NCBI RefSeq assembly: GCF_024346675.1
Contig: NZ_AP024850.1
Span: 1,736,001 to 1,800,000 of the forward strand
Length of the DNA stretch: 64,000 bases
Direction of reading: 5' to 3'
DNA from: Photobacterium sanguinicancri
GTDB taxonomy: Bacteria > Pseudomonadota > Gammaproteobacteria > Enterobacterales > Vibrionaceae
How positions within the stretch are numbered: the first letter of the stretch is position 1; every line of letters begins with the position of its first letter. Shown here in pieces: positions 59,060-64,000 of the stretch. Both the position numbers and the translations under genes were made by a program. Below the pieces are notes generated by a model. That model saw only the letters and a list, made by a program, of their open reading frames with translations, did not search any database and was not told where the DNA came from.

Positions 59060-61609
59060 CTACTGTGCATTCATCGCTTTTAATTTATCACCGACAGGGC
59101 CAGAGAAGTTGTAGCCGTCGTGCTCATCCCAATTGATAGACCATGTCATCACGCCACCGAAGTTAGGGTAAAGCTTGGTTGGAACCACCGTGCCACACTT
59201 GGTACCTTTGGTCGCACAATCAAGTGCATCTAAGATGTTTTGTGTTGGCGCTTGGCCTGAGTTCGCAGAGCTAGGACCCGAGGGTAAACCGTAAGCGACT
59301 TGGTCATCACGCAGTGGTGCGAATTGCGTCCCATCAGCCAGTTTAAAGCCCTCTACCAGCATACGTGCTGATGCAACCATCATATCCACAGAACCTTCAG
59401 GTGCAGAAGCGCCATTCATGTACGGATTAGGCAAGCCACCGTTGTTGTATAGCTGAACATGGAGTAGGTCGAGGGTATCGCGTAGCTCGTTAATCAATGG
59501 AATATAAGCCCCCCAAATACCGCTGTAAGCTATCATGCCACCTTGAACGTATGGGTGTTCTGGTGCCATGGTTAAGTACATGTCACTGCCCATGTTGGTT
59601 TCGATTTGTTTAAGTGCTCGCGGTAAACGTGCTTGGATTTGCGTGCCATGAAGTAAGTTAGAACCACTTTCTAGGTCAACATCTAACCCATCAAATCCCC
59701 ATTCTTGAATAATGCTGGTTAAGCTACTTACAAAATTAGCTTCATCGGTATCAGTATTTAAGGTGATGGTACCTTCCGCGCCGCCTAAAGACAGTACTAT
59801 CACTTTACCTTGCGCTTGTAGCTCGTGAACGTCTTGCTTAAAGAGTTCAGGGCTTAATGCAGGGCAGCTGCTGTGCATGTCGCCAGCGTATAAGTTGAAG
59901 TGCACTGTACCATCGCTATTACGATCGTTGTCTGCAAAGGCAATATCAATAATATCCCAAGCAGGTGAAATTTCACGTAAGCGAATAGGGCAGCCAGCAC
60001 CGTTTACAAAGTTGTGCCAGTAACCGATGAGGTTATGTTTTACTGCTGATTGCTCGACAACTTTTACAGAAGCAGCTGGGGATATGGCCGTGGCGCCGAG
60101 TGTATCTGTTGCTATCGCTGTGACGGTGTAACTACCTGCGGAGCCTGCTGTCCAATTGGCTTGGTAAGGTGCCGTGGTGTCAGATGCAACAATGCTACCG
60201 TTAACTAAGAAGTCCACTTTTTGGATTGCGCCATTAATGGCAGAGGCTGTCGCTGAGAGATTAAACGCCTTTCCTAAAGTAACGGTTGACCCGCTTACTG
60301 GTGAGGTCAAACTGGTGGCTAATGCTTGATCGCTTACACTGACTAGCACCGATGATTCTGCATTATTGCCTTCGTTATCCGTCGCAATCGCTTTTAAGCT
60401 AACATCACCTAATCCTGTTGCAAGCCAATCTGCCGCATAAGGCGCAGTTGTGTCTGTACCTAGGTTGTTATTGCCAGCAAAGAACTGAACTTGGGTGACA
60501 CTGCCGTCAGCATCGGATGCAGAAGCGGCTACTGTGATACTACTGCCTGCAAGGATAATGCTGTTATTTGTAGGGGATGTAATCGCCACTTCAGGCACTA
60601 TGGCGCAGATGCCTAAATCACTCCAAGCATCTGTCCAATGTTGGCCATTACCGGGTTCATAAGCCCACGCTGCGTTGGATGAGCACCAGCCAGCCACATC
60701 ACAGTGATACTTATGGTTTAAGTTTTGTACTGTGTCACCAACTTGGTAGCTGTGTCCTGCAGTGTAGGTTGGAATGCCTTGGCATCCACCACTCTCAGAA
60801 CCACCAGATACCGCCACTGTGATTGTTTCGCTAAATGTTGCGGTGTTTTCGTTATCGATCGCTTTTGATTTAAAGCTATGTGTACCTTGTTGGGCTATCC
60901 AAGTGTGTTCATAAGGCGCTGCGGTATCACTGCCGACTAAACTGTCATCGATATAGAAATCGACTTGTGAAATTGATCCATCTTTATCAGTGGCAGATGC
61001 GGCAAGAGTTAGGTTGTCATTTGCTCGGATTTGAGATGTGCTGGTTGGGTTCGTTAGACTAATTTCTGGTGGTAAGTTATTGGTTGGGTTAGATACTGAA
61101 ACATTAACTGTTTTGCTACTGGTCGCGCCTTGGTCATCGGTCACTTTTGCTTTAATGGCATGGCTACCCGCAAGGGCAGTCCAATTAGTCGTATAAGGTG
61201 CTGTGGTAATTAGTGCTAAAGCGGTGCCATTTAATAGGAATTCAACGCTCGCAACAGTCCCATCAGGATCACTTGCTGCAGCACTGAGTATAACTGCATC
61301 ACCTGTAGTAAATTGGGCATTGCTGAGTGGCGAAGTAACAGTAATGCTTGGTGGCTGATTATTGGGCGTGCCGTCGCACTGGCCTAATGCTGTCCACTCT
61401 TGCCATTGTCCTGAGTGTGCCGAAGGCTCATTTCCTTTCGTCCACCAGTTGGCTTTGTACACAATACTACTGCTTTGTACTTGATCATTCGTGCTGTAGG
61501 CGGTGCTACTATTCCAGATCTCAATCTGGGAGCAGTCCATGGCATTAGCTTGCCCAATAGCGCTTAAGCTACCAATGATGGCGCAAGCGATTAACGATTT
61601 TTGCATCAT
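59060..61609 (-). CDS. Secreted modular GH18 chitinase
   Basis: 849 aa. Signal peptide 1-23 (QKSLIACAIIGSLSAIGQAN). CBM5/12-type chitin-binding domain at about 24-78 (WNSSTAYSTNDQV, KANWWTKGNEPS); two Ig-like domains at about 86-172 and 179-267; a second CBM5/12-like module at about 275-338 (YTAGHSYQVGDTVQ, then YHCDVAGWCSS); two more Ig-like domains at about 340-428 and 433-517; and the GH18 catalytic domain at about 525-849 with DGLDVDLE (640-647, Glu647 as proton donor). It degrades chitin outside the cell. The four Ig-like repeats share SDPDGTVASVEFLLNG-type sequence. Confidence 0.95.
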   Translation of the reverse strand: MMQKSLIACAIIGSLSAIGQANAMDCSQIEIWNSSTAYSTNDQVQSSSIVYKANWWTKGNEPSAHSGQWQEWTALGQCDGTPNNQPPSITVTSPLSNAQFTTGDAVILSAAASDPDGTVASVEFLLNGTALALITTAPYTTNWTALAGSHAIKAKVTDDQGATSSKTVNVSVSNPTNNLPPEISLTNPTSTSQIRANDNLTLAASATDKDGSISQVDFYIDDSLVGSDTAAPYEHTWIAQQGTHSFKSKAIDNENTATFSETITVAVSGGSESGGCQGIPTYTAGHSYQVGDTVQNLNHKYHCDVAGWCSSNAAWAYEPGNGQHWTDAWSDLGICAIVPEVAITSPTNNSIILAGSSITVAASASDADGSVTQVQFFAGNNNLGTDTTAPYAADWLATGLGDVSLKAIATDNEGNNAESSVLVSVSDQALATSLTSPVSGSTVTLGKAFNLSATASAINGAIQKVDFLVNGSIVASDTTAPYQANWTAGSAGSYTVTAIATDTLGATAISPAASVKVVEQSAVKHNLIGYWHNFVNGAGCPIRLREISPAWDIIDIAFADNDRNSDGTVHFNLYAGDMHSSCPALSPELFKQDVHELQAQGKVIVLSLGGAEGTITLNTDTDEANFVSSLTSIIQEWGFDGLDVDLESGSNLLHGTQIQARLPRALKQIETNMGSDMYLTMAPEHPYVQGGMIAYSGIWGAYIPLINELRDTLDLLHVQLYNNGGLPNPYMNGASAPEGSVDMMVASARMLVEGFKLADGTQFAPLRDDQVAYGLPSGPSSANSGQAPTQNILDALDCATKGTKCGTVVPTKLYPNFGGVMTWSINWDEHDGYNFSGPVGDKLKAMNAQ

Positions 61610-62111
61610 AATATCCCTATCAAATAGTGAATGTAATTACTGATGAAGATTGTTGTTTTTCCCTGCTAAAAAAGAGCTCACATCGAAGACGTAAATTAAA
61701 AGCCTTACAAGTTCAATCATTAGCTTGTTTAGGCCAAAAGAAGAGGTGTTTTTTAAATTAGATTCAATAATTTATATGACATTCACAAGCTTGTTAAAAT
61801 GCAAAGTAACAATATGAGTTATTTGGAAGCAACTCGATGTTTTTTAGTACGGAAAAATAAGCGGTTAGATACAGCGGAAGTTAAATTTGCACCTGTATCT
61901 TATTGTTATTAAAGGGAGGTGATTATCTATAAATAATGGGAAGTGCGGTCGATGCTTCGATGGCAACGCCTGTAATCATGCTGTTTGTAGAGAATCATTT
62001 GGTTTGTAGATAGGTATATTGCTTTTTCGTTAGCGATTAGGCTTATCATCCAGTTCTAGGTTTTACTCGGGAAAGGCATCCCGAGTTATAATGATGCGGT
62101 GAGTTGTTTAG
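61610..62111. other. 502-bp spacer with chitinase promoter region
   Basis: No gene. It holds AGATACAG (61867-61874) and CTGTATCT (61893-61900), an 8-bp inverted repeat, and ACTCGGG (62065-62071) with CCCGAGT (62080-62086), a hairpin 26 nt from the end of the minus-strand hopJ-like gene that may terminate it. An AAAGGGAGGTGAT at 61911-61923 resembles a perfect ribosome site but has no usable start at the right distance. Confidence 0.5.
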
Positions 62112-62486
62112 TTATTTACTTTCGAGTGCTTTTGAATCAAATGTTACGCCGTTCCAACCATATTGGATGAAGTTTCTAATATTCAAGTGGTCTGTATTAT
62201 GAGGGTGTTTCAACACATCATCGCGATAAAAACGACCAAAGCAGGCAAGGGTCTGTTTCTCTGTTAATGCATTACGTTGCCCAAAGGACAAAATCTTACA
62301 CGAACCATTATTTTCACCCGCCTGATTGCTTACATCCCCATTGCTAAATGCGGTTGGTGTGAAGGTGTAATGTTGGTCGATGATAGCCATTGTTTGTTCA
62401 AACTCGATATGGCTCGGGTCGTGTTTTAGTTGCGCTAAAAATTGTGACAATTCCATTGATTTCTTTATCTCCACTTGATTATTCAT
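62112..62486 (-). CDS. HopJ type III effector family protein
   Basis: 124 aa, start at 62486 or Met11 (MELSQF). FEQTMAIIDQHYTFTPTAFS, GENNGSCKILSFGQ and KQTLACFGRFYRDDVLKHP are family signatures. Despite the name, these are common housekeeping-like proteins in gammaproteobacteria with no known secretion system here. Confidence 0.85.
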   Translation of the reverse strand: MNNQVEIKKSMELSQFLAQLKHDPSHIEFEQTMAIIDQHYTFTPTAFSNGDVSNQAGENNGSCKILSFGQRNALTEKQTLACFGRFYRDDVLKHPHNTDHLNIRNFIQYGWNGVTFDSKALESK

Positions 62487-62634
62487 AGTTAGATTACGCA
62501 GCCACTATAGCGTGTCAAAAACCAATTAAAATTGCTATTTGAAACTTTGAGCTAACTTCCAAAATAAAGGAGTTAAGCTGCTTCGTTAGTTGCAATAAGA
62601 TTAAATAGGGAAAACAAAAAATAGGGAAGTAGGC

Positions 62635-63057
62635 ATGAAAAAACCATTTGTTATTTTGGCTATTGTAGCGGCTGTATTACTTATTGTTCGACAGTTTGCT
62701 AATACTGAGCGAGTACCCATAACGGTGGCATTGCCTGATACCCCTTCATTTACTGTTTCAAACCAATTTGATGGCAACTGGGAAGGGAAAAGGGTTGATG
62801 TCAGTGGTGATAAAATATGTTTGCAAACACGGATAATCGGTAACATTGACAATGGTCAGGTGACTTTAAAGTTGATGTACAATAATACGATACTGAAAGG
62901 TTGGATTTCAGAGAAAGGAAAGCTAGAGCTGTATTCTGATAGTCCAAGGTGGGGTTATCGCTTTAATGGAATCGTGACGAATAACAAGATTGACGGCGAG
63001 TGGAAGGTTACCAACGCGCGATGTCATGGCACTTGGCATATAGAAAAAGCCAGTTGA
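62635..63057 (+). CDS. Hypothetical exported or anchored protein
   Basis: 140 aa. N-terminal hydrophobic helix (KKPFVILAIVAAVLLIVRQF) then a small domain with two Cys (KICLQ, ARCHGTWHI). The pattern FDGNWEGKRVDVSGDKICLQ and IDGEWKVTNARCHGTWHI suggests a beta-rich periplasmic fold. No family recognised. An intrinsic terminator follows. Confidence 0.6.
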   Translation: MKKPFVILAIVAAVLLIVRQFANTERVPITVALPDTPSFTVSNQFDGNWEGKRVDVSGDKICLQTRIIGNIDNGQVTLKLMYNNTILKGWISEKGKLELYSDSPRWGYRFNGIVTNNKIDGEWKVTNARCHGTWHIEKAS

Positions 63058-63395
63058 TATAAATACCAGTTGTAATGACTTTACTATTAATCCATATGAA
63101 ACAAATCCTACCGTATTAAGTAAGCCTTCAAACACTATAATTTGAATGTAGAGTTGCACTATTCTCACTATTAAATCCTACTTAACAGAGTGGGATTTTT
63201 TTGCGTATCGTTCAATGAATTGTTTTGGCATAAAGATTGACTGTTACTTTAGCAAGCTATGCAATTGGTTGCTATTTGGTTAAAGCTCTTTGCAATGAAT
63301 AATAGGCGAATTGAGCCACTCTGTATCGCTTATGGCGCATCAATACAGAGTGTGTTTATAACTGCCTTGGGAAAAGCGAATAAAGGAGTACTAAA
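63058..63395. other. 338-bp spacer with a terminator and an inverted repeat
   Basis: A terminator is at 63173-63203. CACTCTGTAT (63317-63326) and ATACAGAGTG (63343-63352) form a 10-bp inverted repeat 44 nt before the PhnD-like gene, either a leader hairpin or an operator. No gene. Confidence 0.6.
63173..63203 (+). terminator. Intrinsic terminator
   Basis: AAATCCTACT (63173-63182) pairs with AGTGGGATTT (63189-63198), with one G-U pair, then more T. It ends the transcript of the hypothetical gene at 62635-63057. Confidence 0.85.
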
Positions 63396-64000
63396 ATGCA
63401 AACCAAAATGAATTGCGTAATCGTAAAGCAGCTATGTATTGCCTTGTTGGTCTTAATTTCTTTTCAATCGTATGCGGAGCAGAAAGAAATTGTTTTTGGT
63501 GTAGTACCGCAGCAATCAGCGTCTAAATTAGCAAAACAGTGGGGACCGTTGCTCGAAGCCTGGAGTGACGTTACTGGGATCAAGTTTAGCTTTGCTACAG
63601 CTCGTGATATTCCAACGTTTGAAGAACGTTTAGCAGCAGGTGAATATGATATGGCCTACATGAACCCTTATCATTTTACCCTCGTTAACCATGCCCCTGG
63701 TTATACTGCGCTGGCCCATGCCAAAGATAAACGAATTACCGGGATAATGGTGGCGCAAAAGGATTGGAGTGGTTCTATTGAATCTTTGAGTGATCAATTA
63801 CTTGCTTTTCCTGCCCCTCGAGCGTTTGCAGCATCCATTCTCACGCAGTCAGAACTGCGACAGAAAGGGCTTTCTATAATGCCTAAATATGTTGGTGCGC
63901 ATGATTCTGTATATATGGCGGTTGCTAAAGGACTTTATCCTGCGGGAGGTGGTGTTATGCGAACATTTAACAGCATCCCAGATTCTTTAAGAGAGCAACT
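63396..64000 (+). CDS. PhnD-like phosphate/phosphonate-binding protein (cut by window end)
   Basis: 201 complete codons are visible. Signal peptide (VKQLCIALLVLISFQSYA), then EIVFGVVPQQSASKLAKQWG, DVTGIKFSFATARDIPTFEE and AAGEYDMAYMNPYHFT, the usual start of the phosphate/phosphite/phosphonate substrate-binding (PhnD/SBP) family, in which ligand lies between two lobes. AAGGAG (63383-63388) precedes ATG 63396. Such proteins work with ABC transporters or as sensor proteins of signalling genes; what follows lies outside the window. Confidence 0.85.
   Translation, partial: MQTKMNCVIVKQLCIALLVLISFQSYAEQKEIVFGVVPQQSASKLAKQWGPLLEAWSDVTGIKFSFATARDIPTFEERLAAGEYDMAYMNPYHFTLVNHAPGYTALAHAKDKRITGIMVAQKDWSGSIESLSDQLLAFPAPRAFAASILTQSELRQKGLSIMPKYVGAHDSVYMAVAKGLYPAGGGVMRTFNSIPDSLREQ

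Noticed and set aside
61911..62011. Perfect Shine-Dalgarno-like AAAGGGAGGTGAT with a 25-codon frame at 61936
   Set aside because: Start lies about 15 nt from the site and the peptide is short and unremarkable; likely coincidental.
1..64000. CRISPR array, rRNA operon or intact tRNA
   Set aside because: No regularly spaced repeats of 24-40 bp and no rRNA or complete tRNA sequence noticed on either strand.

Overview
The window looks like chromosomal DNA of a Vibrionaceae bacterium (Vibrio or Photobacterium; genus not resolved). The reasons are degenerate Vibrio-type integron attC (VCR-like) sites, a PTS-type dihydroxyacetone kinase operon, a large modular chitinase, PpiB, a HopJ-family protein, Fur-box-like sites and AT-rich spacers. 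No rRNA, intact tRNA or CRISPR array was seen.

Layout. 0-9.3 kb: small genes, all on the + strand, separated by decayed VCR-like sites. They encode an aminoglycoside-phosphotransferase-like kinase, a methyltransferase, three GNAT acetyltransferases, a nitronate monooxygenase, a NUDIX hydrolase, a UDG-like protein and a GFA protein, mixed with broken genes. This resembles an integron cassette array that is stable or eroding. 9.9-20.5 kb: a divergent locus centred on a WYL regulator. To the left is an ADP-ribosylglycohydrolase operon. To the right is a tightly overlapping operon of PP2A/ApaH-like phosphatase, unknown 471-aa protein, PLD nuclease and SNF2-like helicase. The architecture is that of an anti-phage system; I cannot assign it to a named one, and it is the main discovery candidate. 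20.6-22.9 kb: a four-gene membrane-protein operon that includes a DUF4236 protein. A 102-bp piece of the 8.1-kb UDG-like gene recurs at 23.1 kb, so the block from 8.3 to 23.1 kb is bracketed by direct repeats.

23-30.4 kb: an accessory zone with a lipoprotein, an IS110 remnant, a Sel1-repeat protein next to an unknown 254-aa protein, and a frameshifted glycine-zipper effector-like gene with a small membrane protein that looks like its immunity partner. 30.4-37.4 kb: dhaKLM and the convergent regulator dhaR. DhaM is fused to a complete enzyme I, so the operon may carry its whole phosphoryl relay. 37.5-49.2 kb: a mosaic of LysE exporters, an orphan DNA methyltransferase, GNAT and NUDIX genes, a LysR-MFS-chorismate-lyase-like group, and a siderophore-interacting protein behind a Fur-box-like site.

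49.3-64 kb: more conserved chromosomal material. It holds a beta-lactamase-family serine hydrolase, an alpha/beta hydrolase, a signal peptidase fragment, a second LysE protein, peptide deformylase, a GFA protein, an exported intradiol dioxygenase, PpiB, a GH18 chitinase, HopJ and a PhnD-like binding protein cut by the window end. Many convergent pairs are separated by clear stem-loop terminators.
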